DNA from: Primulina eburnea
Lineage: Eukaryota > Streptophyta > Magnoliopsida > Lamiales > Gesneriaceae
Assembly (NCBI RefSeq): GCF_022965805.1
Contig: NW_027331452.1
Coordinates: forward strand, 186,001-250,000
Direction: 5' to 3'
DNA length: 64,000 nt
Within the stretch, counting starts at the first letter, position 1. Every line of letters begins with the position of its first letter. Below the pieces are notes generated by a model. The model ran no database searches. It was not told where the DNA came from and saw only the letters and a list, made by a program, of their open reading frames with translations. This document shows positions 32,823-45,000 of this stretch, piece by piece. A program made the translations under genes and the position numbers.

Positions 32823-34314
32823 TGAAAGCGGACCGGTTACGGTGGCCGGAAGCGCAACGGAAGTCAAAAATTTTTAATTTTATACACAAAATTTCGGCCA
32901 CCATGTATTGTGCAATATTTACATATTCAAACACAATAAATCTCATTCATAGGGTGTTTGAAGAAATTTTACCTATCAACTTCAAGAAGTTGATGATGGC
33001 TCCAACTTAATTGACTAGCAACTAAGCTCTTCTTGGCAAGATGAGTCTACAAGCTTCCTTCCTCCAAAAATTAAGCCCACCACTTAACAAGGTAAATCCC
33101 CTCAAGTTTTGCACTAGAAAAACTTGAGGATTTTTCAATGAGAGATGAATTTTTGCTCTCCAAAAATGAAGAACAAAACTTGAAAAATGAGAGAGAAATC
33201 CCCAAGAAATTTTCGGCCAAGGAGAGATGTGTGTGTTGTGGGAGACTAGCCTAGGTTGTTGTGTAAAGTTGTCTCTCAAAAGTTGCATGCTTTTGGAATT
33301 TTTTAATAAAAAGTAAACAACAACCTTTCACCTCCCAAGCATGCAAACCCTAGCATGTCTCACATATATTATATGGTTTTTAACACATTAAAAACCATAG
33401 ACTAAATTTTATTATCTCAAACACATTTGAGATTAATTAAATATTACTTGATTTTACTCAAGTCCCACTAGTTAAATAATTATTTAAATTGAGCTCTACA
33501 AGACTCAATATTATTTAATTAATTCAACATTTGAATTAATTTAATTACTTAGACTCTACTAGGTCCACTAGTGTTTAATTAATTCAACACTTGAATTAAT
33601 TTAATTTAGTCCACAAAAATGTTTATGAAAATCACAATTTTCAACTACATTATTTACTTGGCCAAATTTTAATCTTAGGAACACTTCCATAAATTAAAAT
33701 TTATATTTCTCTCATAGAAGTCATACTTCTAATTTTCTTTACGCTTATAAACACATTTATAAGCCGTTCAACACATTGAACTATTTTACTTCTCATCGGG
33801 ATTTACTAAGCAAGTACTTGTGTGGCCCTCAATGGTTCATTGATACAACTAGCCGTGGGTTCACATCTCAATGTGATTCGGACTAAACATGTCCTTATAC
33901 GAGCATACCCCAATTGCTCCATTCTTACTTATCAACTCCTTGATAGTAAGAACGTCAGAACTCAAGCCTGATAGTACCCAACCAATCACGTTAAACGCCT
34001 AGCAGCATCGCTTACGTGATTCCCTAGGTATCACATGATAGTGCCTGCAAGAACCATTCAATTATGGTTAGCGTACAGTACGGTCCCTTCAACTCATATA
34101 TCCCGACCGATTCGACAACTATTGGTTTATCGAGAGTTGTCAATGAATCGATACTATGTGTCATGTTGTGGTTGCATCGATAGTGTAATCTATGAAACCC
34201 CTTTCATAATTACCACCATACTCTGATCAGAGATTTCAACCCACACATACATGAAATGTAGTATCCCGATGCCTAATTTGAGTTAATTATTGGATTAATT
34301 ATATTTCGGTGGGA

Positions 34315-34523
34315 TCGGAAGGACCGAACAGAGTTCGGATCGTCCGAAGCGGGTTCGGATCGTCCGAAGAGGGTTCGGATCGTCCGATCAGGGTTCGGAT
34401 CGTCCGAAGACAGGTGTCTGGACACGTGGAAGACATGCAGGGTTCGGATCGTCCGATAAAGGTTCGGAAGGTCCGAAGTGTACAGTGGATCGGATCGTCC
34501 GAAGTGGATCGGATCGTCCGATC
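34315..34523 (+). repeat. Nine inverted repeats with arms TTCGGA/TCCGAA, loop TCG (U3 of C)
   Basis: Motifs start at 34315, 34334, 34354, 34374, 34394, 34443, 34463, 34489 and 34507. Most are TTCGGA, loop TCG, TCCGAA. Variants include loop AGG at 34463 and a different perfect stem, GATCGGA with TCCGATC, at 34507. A further short inverted repeat, GTGTC/GACAC, lies between the fifth and sixth. The cluster ends seven bases before TATAAATAG. The 3' LTR has about eleven copies. Confidence 0.92.
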
Positions 34524-34529
34524 GTTGTC

Positions 34530-34538
34530 TATAAATAG
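34530..34538 (+). promoter_or_regulatory. TATA box of element C
   Basis: TATAAATAG is a textbook plant TATA box directly downstream of the inverted-repeat cluster. The 3' LTR equivalent is at 40427-40435. Confidence 0.75.
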
Positions 34539-35455
34539 AGGCGCGAGGCTTCATTTGTTACTCGCCAATTCCGAGTGTTCCAGAGCGTTTTAGTCGTTTC
34601 TGATGGGTTTCTAGTCTTTTCCCGAGGTCTAGGCACTAGCGGGGAGCTACTGGTTTTGTAGCGGAGCTGTGCTCTAGTTGGGAGCTAGCGGCATCAGTGG
34701 GCTGACTACGGACGCAGACTTGATTCTAGGACTGATTGCTAGGATCTACTGATTTGGGGTACGAAAGTACTATCCGAGATAGCAGGATTGAGTATGCTTT
34801 ACTATGTGTTGCATGTTTATATGTTGCATTATTATCTGTCATATGATGCATGGTTTATTATGCGGCATTTGCATAATCATGTTGAGCCTGACTATTTTTG
34901 AGATAGCCTGTTGAGAGGGTGCTCAGCCCTCGTTTGTTGTGGATGGTTGGACCCCGTTGGCCGACGGTGGTCAGGTCACCGGTATATCCACAGGTTTATT
35001 TTGGTATGGGAGCAACCTCCTGGTGCGACGGCGCAGAGTGCTACATACCTTGACGTCATTTACCTGAGCAGTATTTCGATATACCCAGATCCTGGTATCC
35101 AGTACATTTTGCATACATGCATGTCATAGTCTTGTATACTCATGCTTTCGGTGCTGAGCGTTTTATGCTCACGTCCTCGGTTTATCTCTGTTTTGGACAC
35201 CCTATTCGATGGGGCAGGTCTCAGGTTGGACGGTCCAGGAGGGAGTGGACAGGGAGCTGGCAGAGGTTGACCTGTAGTTGTTGGTATTTGTTCTTGGTAT
35301 TTAGTTCGATCTGGTTGTTTAAGTATTTTGTACTTACAGATTCGATTGGGTTGTATTACTGTTTTTCCGCTGTTTACCTGATTCAGTTTTAAATGTTAAT
35401 TTTGCATGCTTAAGTTCTGATTAGTAGGTGATTCTGGAACGGGTCACTACATTTA

Positions 35456-35467
35456 TGGTATCAGAGC
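35456..35467 (+). other. Primer-binding site of element C
   Basis: TGGTATCAGAGC, complementary to initiator Met-tRNA, four bases after the 5' LTR. Confidence 0.9.
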
Positions 35468-35537
35468 ATGCATTAAGATTTTGGGATTTAGAACTGTTCT
35501 TTTGGGTTTAATCTCTGGTAACTTTTGTAGCTAAGAG

Positions 35538-38500
35538 ATGTCTGGTTTTGACGACGATGCTAGTAGTCATGGCAGCGTTGGACGCTGGGGAGACCGCGAC
35601 GATCGGGAGCGTCGTCGAGAGCATCGAGAACGTCGTCAACACCGTCGTGATGAGCCTCGGAGTTTTAGTATGCATCGGTTCTTGCAGATGGGGCCGAAAC
35701 TTCTTTCAGGCGGTGAGACCCCGGATGTTGCGGAGAACTGGCTTGAGAGGATGGAGAGCTGCTTCAAGACTTTTCAGTGCTCGGCGGAACAGCAGATTGA
35801 TACCCTTGATTTCTTGCTGGAGGGTGGTGCGCGCAAGTGGTGGAGGTCTACCTCTGCACCGATAGTTCAGCGACAGGGTCGAGTTCTTTGGGCCGATTTC
35901 CGAGCCGCTTTCATGCTGCTTTACTTTCCGCCAGCTCTTCTGCAGACCAAGGCGATTGAGTTGATCAATCTGAAGCAGGGAAGTTTGTCTGTTGATGAGT
36001 ATCAGCAGAAGTTCTTTGAGTTGCTTCCATATGTTCCGCATGTCAGTGACAATGCTATGGCCAAGTATAACCATTTTCTTCAGGGCCTCAATCAGGAGAT
36101 TTATGATCGGGTTGTTGTCTGCGATGATCCGACATCGTATGAGGGCCTTGTAAATCGTTGTCGCCAGGCTGAGGGCAATTTGTTGAGAGGTCGAGCCATG
36201 CAGTCTGCTCGTCCTACTAGTTCTTTGGGTCCCCGCGCCCAAGCATTTAAGAAGGCTGGATCTACTTCTTCTTCCTCTGGATCTGGAGGAGTTCACCATT
36301 TTGGGAAGAAGAGGGGCCCGTGTCAGCACTGCGGAAAGGATCATCCGACGGAGCGTTGTCGCAAGGTTGCGGGTGCTTGTTACAAGTGCGGTGAGATGGG
36401 CCACATGAAGAGAGATTGTCCACAGACGGGCGGAGGATCAGGATCTGGTTCTCAGGCTTCAGTTCATCAGAGGCCACAGCAGGGACAGTCTACTCAGGGT
36501 TCTAACCTCCGACCGCGTACTCAAGGGCAGGTCTTTGCTCTTAACCAGGATCAGGCTGCTGAGGAGAACGAGAGAGTTATCGCAGGTTTATTTTTATTAT
36601 GTGGATTGCCTGCTTACGTTCTCATTGACACTGGTGCATCTCATTCATTCATATCTGCGAGATTTGCTAAGCGTCATGCATTACCTTTCACTTCTTTGGA
36701 CGTTGTGGTATCTGTTTCCACACCGATGGGTCATTCGGTGCTAGCTAGACTTCTAGTTTTGGGTTGTCCTCTAGAGTTTGAGGGTAATGTTTTAATTGCT
36801 AATTTGATGATTCTTGCGATGGAGGATTTTGATTGCATTCTGGGAATAGATGTGCTGACTGTGTTTAGAGCTACTTTGGACTGTTATCAGAAGTTTGTGC
36901 AGTTTCGTCCAGTTGAGGGCGACAGTTGGTTTTTCTATGGAGAGGGAGCGCGACCCCCGATGCCTGTGGTTTCTGCTCTGAAAGCTTGTCGTGCTTTAGA
37001 GTCGGGCGGGGAAGGCTACCTTATCTATGCTATTGATTCGTCCGCAGATAGTGTCGGTATCAGTGACATTCCAGTGGTTTGCGATTTTCCGGATGTTTTT
37101 CCCGAGGAGATTCCTGGTTTTCCTCCCGTTCGGGATGTGGATTTCGGCATTGATTTAGTGCCAGGCACGGCACCAATCTCTAGAGCTCCTTATCGTTTAG
37201 CTCCATCGGAGATGCAAGAATTGAAACAGCAGTTGCAGGATCTTCTTGACAAGGGGTATATTCGACCCAGTGTGTCCCCGTGGGGAGCACCAGTTCTTTT
37301 TGTCAAAAAGAAGGATGGTTCTATGCGGCTCTGCATAGATTATCGACAGTTGAATCGTGCTACGATAAAGAATAAGTATCCGTTGCCACGGATTGAAGAT
37401 TTATTTGATCAACTGCAAGGTACCTCTGTGTATTCCAAGATTGATTTAAGGTCTGGTTATCATCAGCTTCGAGTTCATCAGGGAGATATATCGAAGACTG
37501 CATTCAGGACCCGGTATGGGCATTATGAGTTTCTGGTTATGCCTTTTGGGGTGACGAATGCACCAGCAGTTTTTATGGATCTGATGAATCGGGTTTTTCG
37601 AGAATTCTTGGATAAGTTTGTTGTGGTGTTTATAGATGATATCTTAATCTATTCGCATGATCAGCAAGGACACGCACAACACTTAAGGATTATTTTACAG
37701 ACACTTCGCGAGAATCAGCTTTATGCGAAGTTGAGTAAATGTGAGTTTTGGATTGACAAGGTTGTTTTCCTTGGTCATGTCATTTCTAGCAAGGGAGTTT
37801 CAGTTGACCCAAGTAAGGTGGAAGCGGTATTGAACTGGTCGCGTCCGACGACAGTAGCCGAGATCCGCAGTTTTCTGGGATTGGCTGGGTATTATCGCCG
37901 TTTCATTGTCAACTTCTCTCAGATTGCTAAGCCACTCACTCAGCTCACTCGGAAAGATGTTTCATTTGAATGGACATCAGAGTGCGAAGAGAGTTTCTTG
38001 GAACTTCGCAGACGTTTGACATCTGCGCCTGTTTTGGCTTTACCGTCTGGATCTGGTGGTTTCAGTGTTTACACCGATGCCTCTTTACAGGGACTAGGGT
38101 GTGTTCTGATGCAGAAGGAGCATGTGATTGCTTATGCGTCGAGACAGTTAAAGTCTCATGAGGAAAACTATCCTGTTCATGATCTGGAATTAGCAGCGAT
38201 CGTTTTTGCTTTGAAAATCTGGCGCCATTATCTGTATGGTGAGCGATTTGAGATCTTCACTGATCATAAGAGTTTGAAGTATCTGTTCACTCAGGCTGAG
38301 TTGAACATGCGTCAGCGTCGTTGGATGGAACTACTCAAGGATTACGATTGTGAGATCAAGTATCATCCAGGATCTGCGAATCTCACGGCCGATGCTCTTA
38401 GTCGCAAGGTGAGATTATCTGCTCTTCAGACTTGTGCTGTATCTGGGATTATTCAGGATTTCTGTTCGATGGGATTCAATTGTAAGCATCGGAAGGGAAC

Positions 38501-39965
38501 AGAGAGTATCCGTATAGCTACTATTTTGTCCGAGCCAGTTTTGTATTCTCGGATTAGAGATGCTCAGATGTCTGATTCTAAGATTCAGAAATTAGCTCGG
38601 TTGGCTGATGGAGATAATACTTCTGGCTTCCACTATCAGTCCGAGGGTCTTTTGTGCTTATCTGGTCGTGTTGTTGTACCGGAAGATGACACTTTGAGGG
38701 AAGAGATTTTGTCCCAGGCTCATCGTAGCAAGTTGAGTGTTCATCCAGGGAGCAACAAGATGTATAAGGATTTGAGGACTCGATTTTGGTGGAAAGGTAT
38801 GAAACGTAATGTTTATCAGTATGTCTCCAAGTGCCTTGTCTGTCAGCAGGTGAAGGCTGAGTATCGACGACCTGGAGGTTTGTTGCAGAATCTTCCTATT
38901 CCGGAGTGGAAGTGGGATCATATCACGATGGACTTCGTGACTCACTTGCCTATGTCTGTGGGGAATAGAGATGCTATCTGGGTGGTAGTGGATCGGCTTA
39001 CTAAGTCTGCCCATTTTCTTCCGTATAACAGAGATTTCACTTTCGATCGGATGGCACGGTTGTACATTCAGGAGATTGTACGGTTTCATGGTGTGCCCGT
39101 GAGTATCGTTAGTGACAGAGATCCTCGATTTACATCTAGATTTTGGGGCAGCTTTCAGGAAGCTTTGGGCACTACCTTGAGTTTGAGTACTGCATATCAC
39201 CCAGAGACTGACGGTCAGTCAGAGAGGACTATTCGTACTCTTGAGGATATGTTGAGATCTTGTGTGATGGATTTCGGGCCAGCTTGGCAGGATCATCTGC
39301 CACTGATAGAGTTTGCATACAACAACAGTTTTCATAGGAGTATTGGTATGTCTCTGTTTGAAGCATTGTATGGTCGACGTTGTCGTACTCCTCTGTTCTG
39401 GGAAGAAGTCGGAGAACGACAGGTCGAGGGTCCAGAATTGATTCAGCAGGCCATGGACAAAGTTCTTGTGATCAAACAGCGGATTAAGACTGCTCAGGAT
39501 CGACAAGCGAGTTATGCGAACTCCAAGCGCAGACCTCTTCATTTTGATGCAGGCGAGAAAGTGTTTCTCAAGGTATCACCTTTTCGGAGGATTCTGAGAT
39601 TTGGACTCAAGGGTAAGCTATCTCCGAGATTCATTGGTCCTTTTGAGATCTTAGAATGTGTGGGAGATTTGGCCTACAGATTAGCTTTGCCACCGTATCT
39701 GTCTAGTGTTCACAATGTGTTTCATGTGTCCTTGTTGAGACGATACGTAGCGGATGAGTCTCATGTTTTGCATCCGACAGAAGTTCAGCTGAATCCGGAT
39801 TTGTCTTTTGTGGAAAGACCGGTTTCGATCTTAGACCGGAAGGATAAGGTACTGCGGAATAAGACTATTCCTCTTGTATTAGTGCAGTGGCAGCGCCGAG
39901 GTACTGAAGAAGCTACTTGGGAACTAGAGAGTCGCATGCGGTCAGAGCATCCAGAGTTGTTCTAG
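35538..39965 (+). CDS. gag-pol polyprotein, intact (Tekay/Del-like gypsy)
   Basis: 1475 residues from ATG ([10 protein letters not shown]), 70 bp after the primer-binding site, to TAG. Domains: Arg-rich N-terminus; gag capsid to about 230; Cys-rich [13 protein letters not shown] and [18 protein letters not shown] at about 281-294; protease [10 protein letters not shown] with Asp near 364; RT with catalytic FIDD near 700; RNase H with [10 protein letters not shown] near 843; HHCC finger from about 1061 to CLVCQQVK near 1099; integrase core SMDF-like near 1130, VSDRDPRF near 1190 and TDGQSERT near 1225; chromodomain-like tail [10 protein letters not shown] near 1458. All catalytic motifs are present and no frameshift is seen. 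Gag and pol are in one frame, as is usual in the clade. It should supply all enzymes for its own transposition. Confidence 0.95.
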   Translation: MSGFDDDASSHGSVGRWGDRDDRERRREHRERRQHRRDEPRSFSMHRFLQMGPKLLSGGETPDVAENWLERMESCFKTFQCSAEQQIDTLDFLLEGGARKWWRSTSAPIVQRQGRVLWADFRAAFMLLYFPPALLQTKAIELINLKQGSLSVDEYQQKFFELLPYVPHVSDNAMAKYNHFLQGLNQEIYDRVVVCDDPTSYEGLVNRCRQAEGNLLRGRAMQSARPTSSLGPRAQAFKKAGSTSSSSGSGGVHHFGKKRGPCQHCGKDHPTERCRKVAGACYKCGEMGHMKRDCPQTGGGSGSGSQASVHQRPQQGQSTQGSNLRPRTQGQVFALNQDQAAEENERVIAGLFLLCGLPAYVLIDTGASHSFISARFAKRHALPFTSLDVVVSVSTPMGHSVLARLLVLGCPLEFEGNVLIANLMILAMEDFDCILGIDVLTVFRATLDCYQKFVQFRPVEGDSWFFYGEGARPPMPVVSALKACRALESGGEGYLIYAIDSSADSVGISDIPVVCDFPDVFPEEIPGFPPVRDVDFGIDLVPGTAPISRAPYRLAPSEMQELKQQLQDLLDKGYIRPSVSPWGAPVLFVKKKDGSMRLCIDYRQLNRATIKNKYPLPRIEDLFDQLQGTSVYSKIDLRSGYHQLRVHQGDISKTAFRTRYGHYEFLVMPFGVTNAPAVFMDLMNRVFREFLDKFVVVFIDDILIYSHDQQGHAQHLRIILQTLRENQLYAKLSKCEFWIDKVVFLGHVISSKGVSVDPSKVEAVLNWSRPTTVAEIRSFLGLAGYYRRFIVNFSQIAKPLTQLTRKDVSFEWTSECEESFLELRRRLTSAPVLALPSGSGGFSVYTDASLQGLGCVLMQKEHVIAYASRQLKSHEENYPVHDLELAAIVFALKIWRHYLYGERFEIFTDHKSLKYLFTQAELNMRQRRWMELLKDYDCEIKYHPGSANLTADALSRKVRLSALQTCAVSGIIQDFCSMGFNCKHRKGTESIRIATILSEPVLYSRIRDAQMSDSKIQKLARLADGDNTSGFHYQSEGLLCLSGRVVVPEDDTLREEILSQAHRSKLSVHPGSNKMYKDLRTRFWWKGMKRNVYQYVSKCLVCQQVKAEYRRPGGLLQNLPIPEWKWDHITMDFVTHLPMSVGNRDAIWVVVDRLTKSAHFLPYNRDFTFDRMARLYIQEIVRFHGVPVSIVSDRDPRFTSRFWGSFQEALGTTLSLSTAYHPETDGQSERTIRTLEDMLRSCVMDFGPAWQDHLPLIEFAYNNSFHRSIGMSLFEALYGRRCRTPLFWEEVGERQVEGPELIQQAMDKVLVIKQRIKTAQDRQASYANSKRRPLHFDAGEKVFLKVSPFRRILRFGLKGKLSPRFIGPFEILECVGDLAYRLALPPYLSSVHNVFHVSLLRRYVADESHVLHPTEVQLNPDLSFVERPVSILDRKDKVLRNKTIPLVLVQWQRRGTEEATWELESRMRSEHPELF

Positions 39966-40092
39966 TTGTAGTATTTTCAGTAATGATTGTAATTTCAGTT
40001 GTACTTTCAGTTGTAATTCATTCTTAAGTTGAATGTATTGTTGTTCAGAATTGTCATTCTTCAGACTCGATTTCGCGGACGAAATCCTTTTT

Positions 40093-40104
40093 AGGGGGGG
40101 AGAA
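40093..40104 (+). other. Polypurine tract of element C
   Basis: AGGGGGGGAGAA directly before TGTAGTATCC of the 3' LTR. The 127 bp between the gag-pol stop and the tract are T-rich and non-coding. Confidence 0.85.
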
Positions 40105-41348
40105 TGTAGTATCCCGATGCCTAATTTGAGTTAATTATTGGATTAATTAAATTTCGGTGGGATCGGAAGGACCGAACAGAGTTCGGATCGTCCGAAGCGG
40201 GTTCGGATCGTCCGAAGAGGGTTCGAATCGTCCGAAGACAGGTGGCTGGACACGTGGAAGACATGCAGAGTTCGGATCGTCCGATCAGGGTTCGGATCGT
40301 CCGAAGACAGGTGTCTGGACACGTGGAAGACATGCAGGGTTCGGATCGTCCGATAAAGGTTCGGAAGGTCCGAAGTGTACAGTGGATCGGATCGTCCGAA
40401 GTGGATCGGATCGTCCGATCGTTGTCTATAAATAGAGGCGCGAGGCTTCATTTGTTACTCGCCAATTCCGAGTGTTCCAGAGCGTTTTAGTCGTTTCTGA
40501 TGGGTTTCTAGTCTTTTCCCGAGGTTTAGGCACTAGCGGGGAGCTACTGGTTTTGTAGCGGAGCTGTGCTCTAGTTGGGAGCTAGCGGCATCAGTGGGCT
40601 GACTACGGACGCAGACTTGATTCTAGGACTGATTGCTAGGATCTACTGATTTGAGGTACGAAAGTACTATCCGAGATAGCAGGATTGAGTATGCTTTACT
40701 ATGTGTTGCATGTTTATATGTTGCATTATTATCTGTCATATGATGCATGGTTTATTATGCGGCATTTGCATAATCATGTTGAGCCTGACTATTTTTGAGA
40801 TAGCCTGTTGAGAGGGTGCTCAGCCCTCGTTTGTTGTGGATGGTTGGACCCCGTTGGCCGACGGTGGTCAGGTCACCGGTATATCCACAGGTTTATTTTG
40901 GTATGGGAGCAACCTCCTGGTGCGACGGCGCAGAGTGCTACATACCTTGACGTCATTTACCTGAGCAGTATTTCGATATACCCAGATCCTGGTATCCAGT
41001 ACATTTTGCATACATGCATGTCATAGTCTTGTATACTCATGCTTTCGGTGCTGAGCGTTTTATGCTCACGTCCTCGGTTTATCTCTGTTTTGGACACCCT
41101 ATTCGATGGGGCAGGTCTCAGGTTGGACGGTCCAGGAGGGAGTGGACAGGGAGCTGGCAGAGGTTGACCTGTAGTTGTTGGTATTTGTTCTTGGTATTTA
41201 TTTCGATCTGGTTGTTTAAGTATTTTGTACTTACAGATTCGATTGGGTTGTATTACTGTTTTTCCGCTGTTTACCTGATTCAGTTTTAAATGTTAATTTT
41301 GCATGCTTAAGTTCTGATTAGTAGGTGATTCTGGAACGGGTCACTACA
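40105..41348 (+). repeat. 3' LTR of element C
   Basis: Nearly identical to the 5' LTR but 49 bp longer. The difference is in the inverted-repeat cluster, where a block containing the ACAGGTGNCTGGACACG word (where N marks a variable base) and flanking TTCGGA motifs is duplicated. Followed by TGAAA. Confidence 0.95.
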
Positions 41349-41997
41349 TGAAAAACACATAGGATATCTATACCCGTAGGTAAGCGGTGAATCCCCGGCT
41401 ACAATGCATCGACTCCTATATGTTTCGCCGTAACACCCAACCTTGCCACCTGATGACCCCATAAGAGTCGGTAAACAAGTCAAAGTGAAACGCTAGCATA
41501 TAGAGTCTCAATGTTGTCCCGGGTCATAAGGACTAATGGCGTACAACCATAAACTAGGACTTTTTCACTCGATAAGTGAGAACCACTTGGAAAGTCCTTT
41601 ATAGAGGGTTGTTCAGTGCACTCTACCAGGAGCACCTATCTGCATGCTCGAACATCACAATGTCCCCTACCAATGAAACATGGTACTCACATCGCAGATA
41701 CTAGTCTCTAACTCGAGCGGCCTTTATCCTTCTTAGTGGCGGCTGAATCGACTAGGAACGGTTTAGAATATACAGTATTCCAAATATGAGTTTCATGATA
41801 CTCATCATATGAGCATCTCATATTCTTTCTACTATTTGTATATTCAAGGAATTTATCTATGCAACTAGCATGGGTATAAAGATAAAGATGCGCCAAATTA
41901 ATAAATTGAAATATTATTAAAATAAAGATCGTTTATACAAAGAGTTTCATTGTGAACAGTCGGCCAACACTTGGCTCGACGTGCACCTACTCTAACA

Positions 41998-42011
41998 ATC
42001 TCCCACTTGCA
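41998..42011 (-). other. Polypurine tract of element F
   Basis: On the minus strand TGCAAGTGGGAGAT directly precedes TGTTAGAG of the F 3' LTR. E has the matching GTGCAAGTGGGAGAT before 51856. Confidence 0.8.
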
Positions 42012-45000
42012 CTAGAGCCAACTACCTATATACTTTAGACCCATTGACTCGCGATGCTTCTCGAACGATGGTCCTGGTAAAGGCTTAGTTAGTGGATCAG
42101 CAACATTATCTGCGGAGCCGACTTTGTCAATCACGACATCTCCTCTTTCCACGATCTCTCTGAGGATGTGGTACTTTCTCAATACATGTTTGGACTTATG
42201 ATGAGACCTTGGCTCCTTCGCCTGAGCTATGGCTCCCGTGTTGTCACACATCACCGGGATAGGAGCAACTCCATTAGGAATGACGCCCAACTCTTGGACG
42301 AAATTCCTAATCCAAACAGCCTCCTTTGCTGCACCCGATGCAGCAATGTATTCTGCCTCAGTGGTGGAATCCGCAGTACTGTCTTGCTTGGAACTCTTCC
42401 AAGAGACAGCACCACCATTGAGCATGAATATGAATCCGGAGGTTGACTTCGAGTCATCAACATCGCTTTGGAAGCTAGAGTCGGTATAGCCTTCCAATTT
42501 CAGTTCTCCACCCCATAGACCAAAAACAACTTATTGGTCCTTCTCAAATACTTGAGGATTTCTTTCACAGCTTTCCAATGTGGAAGACCAGGGTTGGATT
42601 GATATCTACTCACTACACTTAGTGCAAATGCCACGTCAGGACGTGTAGATATCATCCCATACATGATACTACCAATAGCCGAAGCATACGGAATTCGTGT
42701 CATCGCCGCTATCTCTGCATCAGTCTTGGGAGACATAGACTTGGATAGGGACACGCCATGACACATTGGTAGATGTCCTCTCTTGGACTCATCCATCGAG
42801 ACCGCTTCACGATGGTATCAATGTATGTGGACTGGGTGAGACCAAGCAATCTTCTTGATCTATTTCTATAGATCTGTATTCCCAATACAAAAGATGCTTC
42901 ACCCAAGTCCTGCATTGAGAACTTACTTGCTAACCATATCTTTGTTGATTGCAACATTCCTACATCATTCCCAATGAGTAGAATGTCATCAACATAAAGA
43001 ACAAGGAATGTCACAGCACTCCCACTGACCTTCTTATACACACAGGGTTCCTCAGGATTCTTAGTAAAACCAAACTCTTTGATTGTACTATCAAATCTGA
43101 GGTTCCAGCTCCTCGATGCCTGCTTAAGACCATAAATAGATCTTTGAAGTTTTCATACCATATGCTCACTTCCGATGGATGTAAACCCTTCAGGTTGAGA
43201 CATGTAAATTTCTTCCTTAATATCCCCATTAAGGAAGGCTGTCTTCACATCCATCTGCCATATCTCATAGTCATACCATGCAGCTATGGCTAGCAATATC
43301 CTAATGGACTTGAACATCGCAACTGGAGAAAAGGTTTCCTCATAGTCAACACCTTGTCTTTGAGTATACCCTTTTGCTACCAATCGCGCTTTGAAGGTCA
43401 ATACCTTCCCATCCGCCCCAAGTTTCCTCTTGTAAATCCATTTACACCCTATGGGAACAGTTCCCTCAGGTGGATCCACAAGATTCCACACTTGGTTCGA
43501 ATGCATGGAATTCATCTCAGATTCCATTGCTTCAAGCCACTTGGATGAATCAGCATCCGATAACGCTTCCTTGAAGGTCCTTGGATCACATCCAAGATTA
43601 GGCTCATCATGGCCCTCTTCAAGAAGCAGACCATACCTCACAGGTGGTCTCGAGACTCTCTCGGTTCTTCTAGGAGCTTGTATCTCCTCACCTAGCTCAT
43701 TGGGTGTGGGTTCTACAACTGTGGGTGTCTCTCGAACCTCTTCGAGTTCTATCATCTCGCCTTTTCTATCTAATAGAAATTCCTTTTCCAAAAAGGTTGC
43801 GTTCCTAGAAACAAACACCTTTGTTTCTTGGGGATGATAGAAATAATATCCAATGGAATTTCTTGGATATCCCACAAAGTAGCATAAAATGGATCGACTA
43901 TCCAACTTATCTCCCACTGTCTGCTTCACATAAGCAGGACACCCCCATATTCTAAGATAAGAATATTTGGGAGGCTTACCCATCCATATCTCATATGGTG
44001 TCTTGTCAACTGCCTTTGTATAGACATTGTTCAACAACAGTGCCGCTGTTTCAAGCGCATATCCCCAAAAGGATGGCGGAAACTCCGTGAACCCCATCAT
44101 AGACCGAACCATGTCCATCAAAGTCCGGTTACGACGCTCCGAAACACCATTCAACTGTGGTGTAGCGGGCGGAGTCCACTGCGAGAGAATCCCATTCTCT
44201 CTAAAATACTCTTGGAACTCGGCACTCAAGTACTCACCACCTCGATCCGATCGAAGTGTCTTGATGCTTCGTCCCAATTGCTTCTCTACTTCACTTCTGA
44301 ATTCTTTGAACCTTTCAAAGGCTTCAGACTTGTATTTCATCAAATACACATACCCATACCTCGAATGGTCATCGGTAAAGGTGATGAAGTAGGCATGTCC
44401 ATGCTTAGTGGTGATGCTAAGCGGACCGCACACATCGGTATGGATCAAATCCAATAACCCTTTGGCTCGCTCCGCATGGCCCTTAAAGGGAATTTTGGTC
44501 ATCTTTCCTTTTAGACAGGATTCACAAGTCGTGAGAGCATTAATATCAGACATATCAAACATGCCAACTCCCACTAGCTTGTTCATCCTTCTTAGGGAAA
44601 TATGACCTAATCGAGCATGCCATAATTGTGCCGAATTAAGAGTATCTTGTTTGCGCTTATTTGTTGTTGTTATCGTTTGGACATTGTTAAGTGGAATATC
44701 TTTTAATTTTAAGGTGTAGAGATTGTTTTCAAGTTCACCGGTACCAACTAAACATTCATTCTTGTAAATATTGCAAACACCTTTGCCAAATAAACAAGAA
44801 AATCCATCGATATCAAGCATAGGAATGGAAATAATGTTTTTGATCAAGTCTGGTACAAATAAAACATCTCTTAAAACCAAATTAAAATCATTGTTCAAAC
44901 ATAAATAAACATCTCCCACAGCCTTGGCAGCAACCCTTGCTCCATTGCCCAACCTCAAGAATGTCTCACCTTCCCTGAGCTTCCTACTTCTTCCCATCAC

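Larger units (their letters stand above)
34257..35451 (+). repeat. 5' LTR of element C
   Basis: It starts TGTAGTATCCCGATG and ends GGGTCACTACA. Inverted-repeat motifs fill 34315-34523 and a TATAAATAG box follows at once. The remaining 0.9 kb is the presumed transcribed part. Confidence 0.95.
34257..41348 (+). mobile_element. Element C: intact Tekay/Del-like Ty3/gypsy
   Basis: A 7092-bp element with LTRs of 1195 and 1244 bp, a primer-binding site, one unbroken gag-pol frame, a polypurine tract and target duplication TGAAA (34252-34256 and 41349-41353). It sits in the 3' LTR of F and is the youngest layer of the nest. The LTRs are nearly identical except that the 3' LTR has about 49 bp more of hairpin-motif sequence. 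It belongs to the same clade as A and B but a different family: LTRs are unrelated and the protein is clearly diverged. It could be autonomous. Confidence 0.96.
32823..41997 (-). repeat. 3' LTR of element F, split by element C
   Basis: Two pieces, 32823-34256 and 41354-41997, together give 2078 bp, the same length as the E 5' LTR. Element C and the TGAAA duplication separate them. The left edge, TGAAAGCGGACC, is the LTR end in the element's own sense; the right edge, TACTCTAACA, is its start. The hairpin array lies at 33373-33781. Short ORFs in it are not genes. Confidence 0.94.

Noticed and set aside
34911..35392. ORFs repeated in both LTRs of element C (also 40808-41289)
   Set aside because: They lie wholly in the LTR, have no recognised domain, and are conserved only because the LTRs are young copies.
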